Source of the DNA: Deltaproteobacteria bacterium | GTDB lineage: Bacteria; Desulfobacterota; Desulfobacteria; Desulfobacterales; Desulfatibacillaceae | Reading direction: 5' to 3' | Assembly (NCBI GenBank): GCA_016235345.1 | Contig: JACRLG010000034.1 | Location: 1-46,224, forward strand | Length of the DNA: 46,224 nucleotides | In this document: one piece after another, positions 24,451 to 32,400 of the stretch | How positions within the stretch are numbered: position 1 is the first letter of the stretch | Layout: each line of letters opens with the position of its first letter | Notes under the pieces: generated by a model | Told to the model about the DNA's origin: nothing | What the model saw: the letters and a program-made list of their open reading frames with translations, nothing else | Database searches by the model: none | Program-made: the position numbers and the translations under genes

Positions 24451-25508
24451 TGGAAGCGCTCCCGCAGGATTTTTATGGTCTCGACCGGGGTGAAGACAAC
24501 GCCACCGGCCTTTCCGACGTGTTCGACCGGGCAGGCCCCGTTCACGGCCAGGCGGACGTCCTCCACCATCTGGCCCATGTTGAGCTCCACGGTGACGACC
24601 TTTTTGACGCCCCTTGCCGCCGCCGCGATGGCGTCGTAGGGAAAGGGCCACAAGGAGATGGGCCGCACGAGGCCGATTTCGATGCCCTGGTCCTTCAACT
24701 CGTCAATGGCGCTTTTGACCACCCTGGCCGCAGTGCCCGTGGCCACCGCCAGCATGGTGGGATTGGCGTCCACGTTGTACATCTCGTAGCGGACCTCGTT
24801 TTGCTTTATCACGTCATAGACCTCGAAGAGCTTCTCGGTTTTTTCCTTCAGCTCGTAGGGGTCTATGAAAAGGGAGTTAATGATGTGATTCGGGCGGCTG
24901 TTGCCGGTCCGGCAGCCAAGGGCCCACTCGGAGCTGTCCGCCGCGATTCCGGGCTCGTCCTCGAAAACAACCGGCTCCATCATCTGACCCAGCATTCCGT
25001 CCGCGAAGATGAGAACCGGGGTGCGATATTTTTCGGCGATGCGGAAGGCTTCGCTTGCCATGTCCGCGAATTCCTGCACGGATGACGGCGCAAGAACAGG
25101 CGTGTAGTAATCGCCGTGGCCGCCGCCCCGTGTGGACTGGAAGTAGTCGCTCTGCATGGGGGCGATGTTCCCCAGGCCGGGGCCCCCGCGCTGGACGTTC
25201 ACAATAACGGCCGGAAGGCGGCTGGCCGCCATGTAGGAAATGCCCTCCTGCTTGAGGCTGATTCCGGGGGACGAGGAGCTGGTCATTACCCGTACTCCGC
25301 AGGCTGCGGCGCCGAACACCATGTTGATGGCCGCCACTTCGCTTTCGGCCTGGAGGAAACAGCCGCCCACCTGGGGCATCCTTTTCGCCATGTACTCGAT
25401 AAGCTCGCTCTGGGGCGTGATGGGATACGCGAAATAATGGCGGCATCCTGCGCGTATGGCCGCCTCGGCCACCGCCTCGTTGCCCTTCATCAGGATTTTT
25501 TCGCCCAT
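24447..25508 (-). CDS. korA: 2-oxoacid:ferredoxin oxidoreductase, alpha subunit
   Basis: The 353-residue subunit begins MGEKILMKGNEAVAEAAIRA, followed by YFAYPITPQSELIEYMA and FLQAESEVAAINMVFGAAAC, the standard KorA/VorA signatures. RGGPGLGNIAPMQSDYFQST matches the substrate/CoA region. AAGGAG lies seven bases before the ATG at 25508. The length fits a KorA without a fused gamma domain, which is encoded separately as korC. Substrate preference (2-oxoglutarate versus branched-chain) is not certain. Confidence 0.93.
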   Translation of the reverse strand: MGEKILMKGNEAVAEAAIRAGCRHYFAYPITPQSELIEYMAKRMPQVGGCFLQAESEVAAINMVFGAAACGVRVMTSSSSPGISLKQEGISYMAASRLPAVIVNVQRGGPGLGNIAPMQSDYFQSTRGGGHGDYYTPVLAPSSVQEFADMASEAFRIAEKYRTPVLIFADGMLGQMMEPVVFEDEPGIAADSSEWALGCRTGNSRPNHIINSLFIDPYELKEKTEKLFEVYDVIKQNEVRYEMYNVDANPTMLAVATGTAARVVKSAIDELKDQGIEIGLVRPISLWPFPYDAIAAAARGVKKVVTVELNMGQMVEDVRLAVNGACPVEHVGKAGGVVFTPVETIKILRERFQ

Positions 25509-25579
25509 GAAATTTCTCCTTGCGCTCTTTCCATCCGGTTTATCGCCCTGGAGTGAGTCCCGAAGGCGGTTACCGGAGA

Positions 25580-25783
25580 TCATTTTTCTATGGTGATGGC
25601 CCCGTCCGGGCAGGTCACGTAGCAAAGGGTGCAGGCGTTGCACTCCTCCGGGCTCTTGCAAAACACCGGATGGTAGCCCTGCTCGTTCAGATGCGGGGCA
25701 TACTCCAGTATCTTCATGGGGCAGGCGTCTATGCACAGCCCGCATCCCTTGCAGTAGTATTCGTCAACAGTCATCTTGGCCAT
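25580..25783 (-). CDS. korD: 2-oxoacid:ferredoxin oxidoreductase, delta subunit (2x[4Fe-4S])
   Basis: The 67-residue ferredoxin-like subunit has two cluster motifs: CKGCGLCIDACP near the N-terminus, and CNACTLCYVTCP near the C-terminus, whose first part EECNAC is preceded by a further Cys. It transfers electrons from the TPP site to soluble ferredoxin. It heads the kor subunit genes in the order D-A-B-C, 71 bases before korA. AGGAG precedes its ATG. Confidence 0.93.
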   Translation of the reverse strand: MAKMTVDEYYCKGCGLCIDACPMKILEYAPHLNEQGYHPVFCKSPEECNACTLCYVTCPDGAITIEK

Positions 25784-25868
25784 AATATTCTCCTGTCAGC
25801 TTTCCCGGCCTTACACGGCCTTTTTAAACCGGGTTTTCACCCGCATGTAACTTTTTTTATAGCCCCGG

Positions 25869-26543
25869 TTAAAAAATCTCCCAGGGCTTTTTCATGAATT
25901 TTTTGAGGATGAAAATCTCCCTGCCCACGGCCTTGGCGTCAACGCGGTTTTCATGGCCCTCCAGAATGCAGACCCGGTTGAACAGGAGGTCTCTGGCCAG
26001 GGCGATTTCCTGGGCCGCCGCCACGCCTTCCATGATGATGTTCTGATCGGTCTCGTCCATGAGATGGCTGTTGGACACGATTTCGGTGAAGGCGAGCTGG
26101 GAAAGGTGCTGGATGTCATCCATCTGCGCCATTGCGCCTTCGGCGTCCCGGCTTCCGGGCCTGCGGGTGTTGTTGACCAGAATCATTGAATACTGGCGGA
26201 CGGAGATTTCACCGCAGTAGCGCCCAAGCACCCGCGCTCCCATCTTGTCGCCTCCCACGTCCAGAATGACCGTGCGGTCCCTCATTGTGAGAGCGCCGCC
26301 GATCTTTGGGGAAAGCATGGGAACATCGGCCTTTGCGAACTGGCCTTCGGGGGCGATGACGGATATTCCGCGCCGGGCGAAAAGGTCCCGCACGTCCCTT
26401 GTGCGAAAGTAAGGGTTCACGACGTCCATGTCCACCAGGACGCAGTCTTCCCCTGCCTCCCTGGTGCGGGCGGCGAGATTGATGGCGAACTCGGTTTTCC
26501 CCGACCCGTAGGCTCCCGACACTATTATGAGCGGAGCATCCAA
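25869..26543 (-). CDS. P-loop ATPase at the head of the kor operon
   Basis: The 224-residue protein begins with LDAPLIIVSGAYGSGKTEFA, where GAYGSGKT is a Walker A motif. VLVDMDVVNPYFRTRDV resembles the deviant switch region of MinD/CobQ-type ATPases, and VILDVGGDKMGARVL fits Walker B. I chose the TTG at 26543 because GGAAGGG lies seven bases before it; a GTG 13 codons earlier would run into the leader hairpin. Genes of this type near kor operons are familiar in anaerobes but unassigned. It may help maturation or regulation of the oxidoreductase. Confidence 0.75.
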   Translation of the reverse strand: MDAPLIIVSGAYGSGKTEFAINLAARTREAGEDCVLVDMDVVNPYFRTRDVRDLFARRGISVIAPEGQFAKADVPMLSPKIGGALTMRDRTVILDVGGDKMGARVLGRYCGEISVRQYSMILVNNTRRPGSRDAEGAMAQMDDIQHLSQLAFTEIVSNSHLMDETDQNIIMEGVAAAQEIALARDLLFNRVCILEGHENRVDAKAVGREIFILKKFMKKPWEIF

Positions 26544-26567
26544 CTTTATACCCTTCCAAGGACGTCC

Positions 26568-26593
26568 AAAAACCGAGCGCACGCTCGTTTTTT
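26568..26593 (-). terminator. Terminator-like hairpin in the kor operon leader
   Basis: The minus strand reads AAAAAACGAGC, loop GTGC, GCTCGG and five T residues. CGAGC pairs with GCTCG, and A5 with T5 after one mismatch. It lies between the promoter at 26624-26651 and the TTG start at 26543. It is symmetric and could also stop plus-strand transcription. Confidence 0.6.
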
Positions 26594-26623
26594 ACGCCGC
26601 TCATTTGGCCAGCGTAAATTTTT

Positions 26624-26651
26624 ACAATAGTTTCACCGCAAATTTTGTCAA
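26624..26651 (-). promoter_or_regulatory. Probable promoter of the ATPase-korDABC operon
   Basis: A perfect TTGACA (26646-26651) and TATTGT (26624-26629), four of six matches, are separated by 16 bases on the minus strand. Transcription would start near 26617. The surrounding sequence is AT-rich compared with the genes. Confidence 0.6.
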
Positions 26652-26735
26652 GAATTTTGTGGATCGGATGGGGTGCGATGATTTTCTCGCGTCACCAACA
26701 CTTCGGTTCCCTATAAGGGTGGCGGACGGGGCCTT

Positions 26736-27467
26736 TTAGTCCGCCGCGCCCCGTGATTTCGCAAGAAGGGTCTTCAAGTTGTCCATGGTGTGAAAAACGA
26801 AGCCGGAGAAGGCCTTGTTGGCCAGGGAGGGCGGAATGGAGCCTTCGGGCATGATCCTCGATTCGTAAACTGCCCTGGTTTTTTTCGCCCCCGCCCTTTC
26901 CAGTATCCATAGCTGCCTTGAATCGGTTATGCGCAGATGTCGCCTGGGACAAGGCACTTCCGGGGCATTTGCCGCAACCGCTTCAATGACCGCGCGGTCG
27001 CCCGAAAGCCTTGCTGAGACGTCGTAGACCGCGTCACGGTTCCAGAAAGGCCAGGGGATGCGAAACCTGTAATACACCCGTCGCCGGGCCTTTCCTTCCC
27101 GGCTCAATGTGCGGGCCTCCAGGCAGCTTGCGAACCAGCCCGTGGCCTTGGGTACATCCTCGAAAACCGCGAGAATGCTTTCGAGGGTTGCGTCGATTTC
27201 ACATTCCCCCCTGAAACTTTCGATTTCGCTTCCGGGAATTTTTTTCGCATGAACTTGAACGCCCCGGCCTTGTCTGGTAAGAATCCAGGCCTCGTCGGCA
27301 AAAATCGGGGCAGAGGAGGCCGCAAAAACAAGGGTGGCCAAAAAAAGCCATATCGCAGCAACCGTTCCGCGCCAAAGGGGGCTTCCATGAAGAGAATCGA
27401 AAAATCCCGGAAATCCCTTTTCGCCTCCTGCTGGCTTTTTCTGGCAGGGCTTTGCATGACCGGGCAT
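26736..27467 (-). CDS. Exported START-domain lipid-binding-like protein
   Basis: The C-terminal 170 residues show a START/SRPBCC-type fold: CEIDATLESILAVFEDVPKA, TGWFASCLEARTLSREG, YYRFRIPWPFWNRDAVYDV and AVYESRIMPEGSIPPSLANK. These suggest binding of a hydrophobic ligand. An N-terminal hydrophobic stretch (AAIWLFLATLVFAASSAPIFA) looks like a signal peptide ending before DEAW. The start is uncertain: ATG 27467 gives 243 residues but overlaps the divergent gene by 81 bases, and TTG 27341 would cut the signal. No ribosome site favours either. Confidence 0.72.
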   Translation of the reverse strand: MPGHAKPCQKKPAGGEKGFPGFFDSLHGSPLWRGTVAAIWLFLATLVFAASSAPIFADEAWILTRQGRGVQVHAKKIPGSEIESFRGECEIDATLESILAVFEDVPKATGWFASCLEARTLSREGKARRRVYYRFRIPWPFWNRDAVYDVSARLSGDRAVIEAVAANAPEVPCPRRHLRITDSRQLWILERAGAKKTRAVYESRIMPEGSIPPSLANKAFSGFVFHTMDNLKTLLAKSRGAAD

Positions 27468-28073
27468 TTTTGTTACGTTGCCTGGCGAACCTTTGCCGCA
27501 GGCACTTTCGGCGAAATTTTGTGGATCACCCACATCTTCACCGCAATCGGCGGAATCGGGGCCTTGGCCAAAAACCGGAAACTCGTGTCTGCGGCCCTGG
27601 TTGCGCTTTTTCTGAACCACGCCTTCTGGACAGCCGACGCCGTGGCCTGGGCCTTTACGGGAAATTTCCCCTTCGGCTTCGCCTCCTACCTTTTGGGCCA
27701 GGACGCGTGGGCCTTTCTCCAGTCCGCCAACCATCTTTTCGACCTTCCGCTTCTTTTTGTTTCGGCGCTTTTGCTAAAAGGCGTGGAAAGGCGCTCGTGG
27801 ATTTGGTCCGGCTCGATTTCGGCGATCTTAGTAATCGCAAGCCGAATTCTGGTTTCCCGTGAACTCAACGTCAACTGCGCCTATGCCCCCTGGCCGGGCA
27901 TGGACAGGCTTTATCCCGCCTTCGTGCTCGGTTTTGAAGGCGCGGCCCACGTGGCCGTGGTCATAATCGTCACCGTTTTTTTCAATCACCTGCCGGTGAA
28001 TTTTTGCCTTTTTCGCCTTTTCGAGGCCATAAACCGGAAAAAAGCCGCAGATAAACCACAAGTGCCCCGATAA
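27387..28073 (+). CDS. Multi-pass membrane protein of unknown function
   Basis: The 228-residue protein, starting at the ATG at 27387 behind AAAGGGGG, has about six hydrophobic segments. Examples are CWLFLAGLCMTGHFCYVAW, FAAGTFGEILWITHIFTAIG, SAALVALFLNHAFW and HVAVVIIVTVFFNHL. I recognise no enzyme motif; NHAFWTADAVAW and MDRLYPAFVLGFEGAAHV are distinctive. Its first 81 bases overlap the divergent START gene if that uses its ATG. Its last 92 bases overlap the convergent rhodanese fusion, whose membrane half is of similar character. Confidence 0.65.
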   Translation: MKRIEKSRKSLFASCWLFLAGLCMTGHFCYVAWRTFAAGTFGEILWITHIFTAIGGIGALAKNRKLVSAALVALFLNHAFWTADAVAWAFTGNFPFGFASYLLGQDAWAFLQSANHLFDLPLLFVSALLLKGVERRSWIWSGSISAILVIASRILVSRELNVNCAYAPWPGMDRLYPAFVLGFEGAAHVAVVIIVTVFFNHLPVNFCLFRLFEAINRKKAADKPQVPR

Positions 28074-29268
28074 AAACAGCCTCGGTCAGCTCCTCCCACA
28101 CCTCGAACCAGACAGGGGTTTCCCTGAAAACTCCGAAAAGCATGAACCTGAAAAAGGAAAAGCCCATGGCTCCAGTACCCGCCGCAAACAGGGCCTGGGC
28201 CAGTTCCATATCCCTGTTTTTCCATATAACAACGGATGCCGCGATGAAAAATCCGAAGGCCAGAACCGGGCAGTATCTGATTTCAAAAAGCTGGTATAGG
28301 GCCGGATGAGAGTAATTGTAGAAAACGCCCCAGATTTCGGAATTCAGGGAAACCATCCAAAGCCTGCCGAAAAGCGGTATCAGGGAGCACAGGGCAAGGG
28401 CGAATCCAAGGAAGATAAAGGCGTTCAAAAGGCCGCACCCGGGGTTTCCGGCGCCGCTGCACGAGCCGCACAGGGGGCGCAGGGCGCATGGGCTTCCGGG
28501 CCGTTCGTAGCGCAGAAGGTGCAATTTTACTCCCTTCGACGCGGCGTAAGCGAAAAATCCGAAGCAGAAAAGCATTCCCGTTATGTGGATGTATTCCAGA
28601 AAGTGGGAGTCGTGATCGGCGAAAAAGGTGTAGTTGGCGGCGCAGCCGTTTTCCCCCACGAAAAAGGCAGCCATGGCCCATCCCAGGAGCCGGTGGGTTT
28701 CATTCTTCGTCCGAAAAAAAATAATGCCCAGGATGAGGGCAAAGAGCGTGTACAGAGGCTTTACCCCGTAGCCGGTGAACACCTGCATGTTCTGGGGAAA
28801 GGCTCCGAGCGGAAGGCTCGGCGGAGAAGCGGGTTTTCCGCATGGGCCGAGAAAACCAAGCGGCTGGGAAAGGCCCTTTCTGCCTGCCGCCGGGATCACG
28901 GCCGCCATGCCGTCCCTCACGTTATGGGCGTCGAAGCCCTTCCGAATCAGAATCCGCACGGCGGGCGCGCTCAAAAGCCCGGACTCGCACAGAACCAGGA
29001 TTTTCTTTCCACGAAACCCGGAAAAATCCTTTTCCGCGAATTTTTCATCATAGGGCATGTTGACGGAAGGAATCAGGCGGAAGGAATCGTAATCAGCGCA
29101 GCTCCTTATATCCAGAAGCGCCACCCGGTCAGCCGCCCCTGCAAGAAGTTCCAGGGCGGTTTTGGCTTTAACCACGGGAACCCGGAAGAAAAAAAAGTTC
29201 CAGACAAGGGGAATCGCGGCCAGCACGCAAAAAATCGCCCACAGGATTTTCATCCGCCTTTTTGACAT
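27982..29268 (-). CDS. Rhodanese-like domain fused to a multi-pass membrane domain
   Basis: The 428-residue protein has one N-terminal membrane anchor (ILWAIFCVLAAIPLVW). A rhodanese-like domain follows (residues about 35-120): VALLDIRSCADYDSFRL, then the active loop VLCESGLLSAPAV with Cys present. After it come about seven membrane segments with cysteine-rich loops (PLCGSCSGAGNPGC). The soluble domain would face the periplasm if the anchor is a normal signal anchor. A sulfur-handling or redox-sensing role is possible but not shown. GGGGGA precedes the ATG. The 3' end overlaps the convergent membrane-protein gene. Confidence 0.75.
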   Translation of the reverse strand: MSKRRMKILWAIFCVLAAIPLVWNFFFFRVPVVKAKTALELLAGAADRVALLDIRSCADYDSFRLIPSVNMPYDEKFAEKDFSGFRGKKILVLCESGLLSAPAVRILIRKGFDAHNVRDGMAAVIPAAGRKGLSQPLGFLGPCGKPASPPSLPLGAFPQNMQVFTGYGVKPLYTLFALILGIIFFRTKNETHRLLGWAMAAFFVGENGCAANYTFFADHDSHFLEYIHITGMLFCFGFFAYAASKGVKLHLLRYERPGSPCALRPLCGSCSGAGNPGCGLLNAFIFLGFALALCSLIPLFGRLWMVSLNSEIWGVFYNYSHPALYQLFEIRYCPVLAFGFFIAASVVIWKNRDMELAQALFAAGTGAMGFSFFRFMLFGVFRETPVWFEVWEELTEAVFIGALVVYLRLFSGLWPRKGEKGKNSPAGD

Positions 29269-29372
29269 GGCTTTCCCCCGGAGAATTTCGAGCGGAAATC
29301 TTTGGCCAGTTAAGGAAGAAAACCCTTTAAGCGCCGCTGGCCGACGCCCGCCGAATCATGCCCATTGCATCG

Positions 29373-29401
29373 TTGACAAGTATCCCGCTTGACCTTACTC
29401 T
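29373..29401 (+). promoter_or_regulatory. Probable promoter of the AsmA-like gene
   Basis: TTGACA (29373-29378) and TACTCT (29396-29401) are 17 bases apart. Transcription would begin near 29408, close to the AGAGG that precedes a possible TTG start at 29420. Confidence 0.55.
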
Positions 29402-29443
29402 GCACCTTAAGAGGTTCCGTTGCAACATTTTCCGGGCGGTGTC

Positions 29444-32400
29444 ATGAAAAAGCGCACAAAGCGAATCCTTTTCGGCCTTTCCTTGTTCCTGCTCATGGCC
29501 GCAGGAGGTTCAGCCGCCTTCCTGGCTTACCTTTACAACAATCCCTCAGGCATTCTGCCCCTCGTGCTCGAAAGGTTTCAGGATGAAACCGGGCTTTTGC
29601 TTTCAGCCGACACCTTTCTTCTGGACAAGCCCGGCCCTCACCGGTTCCGGCTTACCGGCCACAGGGTGCGGGTGGCTGACCGCCTTGGCATGTCCACGGT
29701 GCTTTCAGCGGAAAACCTTTCGGTGATCTGCGACCTCTCACGCCTTCTCCGGGGCGTGGTGGTGGTGGAAACCGTGCGCCTTTCCGGGCTTTCCGCACAG
29801 GTGACCGTAAAGGAAGACGGAAGGATGAGCCTTGGCGGATGGGTCCTTCCAAAAAAGAAAGCCGGACGAAGGGAAAAGCCCTCCATAAGGGTGGCCGATC
29901 TGGACATAGCCCAAAGCTCCCTTAATTTTGACCTGCCCAAAAAGTGGGGCGCGGGCCGGGTGTCGGTGGCGAATTTCTTCGCGCGAGCAACGCCGGAGCC
30001 CGGTGGAGGCGCGTTTAAGGCGGGCGGGCTGGTGGGCCGGGCCGGTAAAACCGGAAAAATAGCCGCATCGGGAAAAAAGAAGGCGGGAGCCTGGAGCTTT
30101 CACGTGACCGGGGAAAATCTTCCCGCCGACGGATTCACAATTCCCGCCGCCGGAAAAAGCGTTCCGGCCATGCCTGTTTTCGCGTCGCTAAACCTTGACG
30201 GAAACCTTGTGCTGACTGACAAGGGCGCGGTTTCGGCAAAGGCCCTCGTTCGGATCAGGGACGCCTTTGCGAAAAATCACAAGGTTCCGGGCGGGCGCAT
30301 CGTGATGTCCGACTTGTCGGGTATAGCAAGCCTTGCATCGAACCCTGACTCCGGCCTGGTAGCCAATTTCACGGTAAAAAACCTGGCCCTTGCCTTTTCG
30401 CGGTTCACCGGGCTTCTTTCCTATAAAAAGGGCGGGCATGACCCGGCCCTTTTCTCGATGAATATAAATGCCGGGGATTTTTTGTGGGACGATTTCAAGC
30501 CCTGGCTGGCGGGTTTTCTGGTTCCGAGCACGGGCCTGTTTCTGAAAACCAACATCACAGACGCCCTGTGCCGGAACGTCAAACTCAGGCTCGACTGGAA
30601 CGAAAAACCGCCCAAGGGCGAGGATCACGTGAAGCTTTCGGTGACCACATCCGCCGAAAACCTTTCCATGACCTTCGACAACCAAAAGATCACCAAGGCC
30701 ACCGATGTTTCAGCCAACGTCAGCCTGGATACCATGGGGCTTACGGCCGACATCCTTTCCGCCGCAGGAATCGGCTGCAAGGTTTCAAAAGGTACGGTTG
30801 ACATAGTTTACGGGCTGCCGAAAAAAACACCTCTTTCCTTTTCGTTAAAGGGCCGGGTGGACACGGGGGCGGGCTGGCCCTGGATGAGGGACGCCATCGG
30901 CGGAGAAGGCTTCGTCAGCCGCCTCGGCCTATCGGGAATCGCGGACGCGGAAGTCTTCTGGAGCTGGTCCGACATAGCGACCTCAGGAACCGACACCTTT
31001 CTTATAAAGGCCCTTACCGGAAACATGTCGGCCAGATTCAATCAGCCAGGGCATCCGCTCGATTTCAAAAGGGTGCGCGGCCATCTTACGGTAAGCCCGG
31101 AATCCGTGGTTTTCGACGGTCTTACGGCCTTTTACGGCCCGGTTTCGGTAAGGCTTGCAGGCGACGTGGCCATAACCGACCAGGGGGCTTTTTCCCTTAC
31201 AGCAAACCTTGGCCGCCTGGAGAGCCTGCTTCCGGCCTTTGACCAGCCCGGCCACCCCTTGGCCGGATGGCGGCCCAGGTCGCTTTCGGGGCTGTGCACG
31301 GTGGAGAGAAAAAAATCCGAAACATCTCCCGCCGATATTTCGGCCAGCCTCTCCACCCGCGACGAGGCGGGGAGGGTTTTTTCTGCAAGGGCCCGGTTCT
31401 CGCAAAAGTCCTGGGAGATAAGCCAGCTATCCGGCAGGGTCGGAGGATTTTCCATATCCGGGAGCGCCGGGATACCGAAGGGCGACCTTCTTATAAAAAG
31501 CGCGCCGAAAGCCGGGCGGATTCCCTACAGCTTAAGCCTTTCCTGGAAGAACGGCAGGGCGAGGTCCGAGCTTTCAGGCCCTGAAATTCTGCTGGATGAC
31601 TTCATCACCCCCCTGCTTCCAAGGGCCACGAGCGAGGTCCTGGCTTGGATAGCGGCCCAGCCCTCAAGCAAAAAAACGCTTGGGCCGCCCTTTAGACAGG
31701 TGGATTTTTCCGCGTTCACGCCCAAGCTCAGGCTCACCCGCGACATGATCGGTCCTGCAAGGGCCACCGGAAGCATTGATCTGGGTGAAACTGGCGGGGT
31801 GATCGTCAACAGGCTCAACTTAAACGGACGCACCGCAAGGCTCAGCTATCTTGATCATCCCGACAGAAGCTCCCTTTCCATCAACCTGGATAAGGAAAAC
31901 TGGGCCGACCTTCTGGCAGTGGCCCGGCAGGCCCTTTCCCCCGCCGAGACCAGGAGGCCGTCATCCCGTCCCAGGCCCTTCGACCTTTCCATAAAGGTGG
32001 CAAGCCTCGCCATTCCCGGCCAAAAAGCCGAACCCCTTTCGGCCAGGATCGTCATCACAAGGCCCCTGGGGCGAATGAACGCCAGCGGGCATGTCATTTT
32101 GGGGGACCGCACCATTTCGGCCACCGCAGCAGAAACCCCCGAGGGCCTCTCCTCCACGGTTTCCGCCGACCGCATGGAGGCGGCCCTGGCAGGCGCCATG
32201 CTGGATGCCGTAAAATCGGACGGTAAGGGCCTTACGGCCAGGGCGGCCCCCCTGCCCTTTTCGCGAGTGGAGCTTTCGGTGGAAGCGGGCAGATTCATAT
32301 TTTCCGACAGCCTCGCCTCCGCTCTTTCCGCGACTTTTTCCGCCGGATTTTCAAGGGTTCGGGGCGGAACAAAAACTGAAATCGCGGTGAAAAGACTCTC

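Noticed and set aside
24451-24651. A 67-residue N-terminal extension of korB
   Set aside because: The extension is Arg/Gly-rich and antisense-like, covering the 3' end of korA in another frame. The ATG at 24450 gives the normal KorB length and an ATGA overlap.
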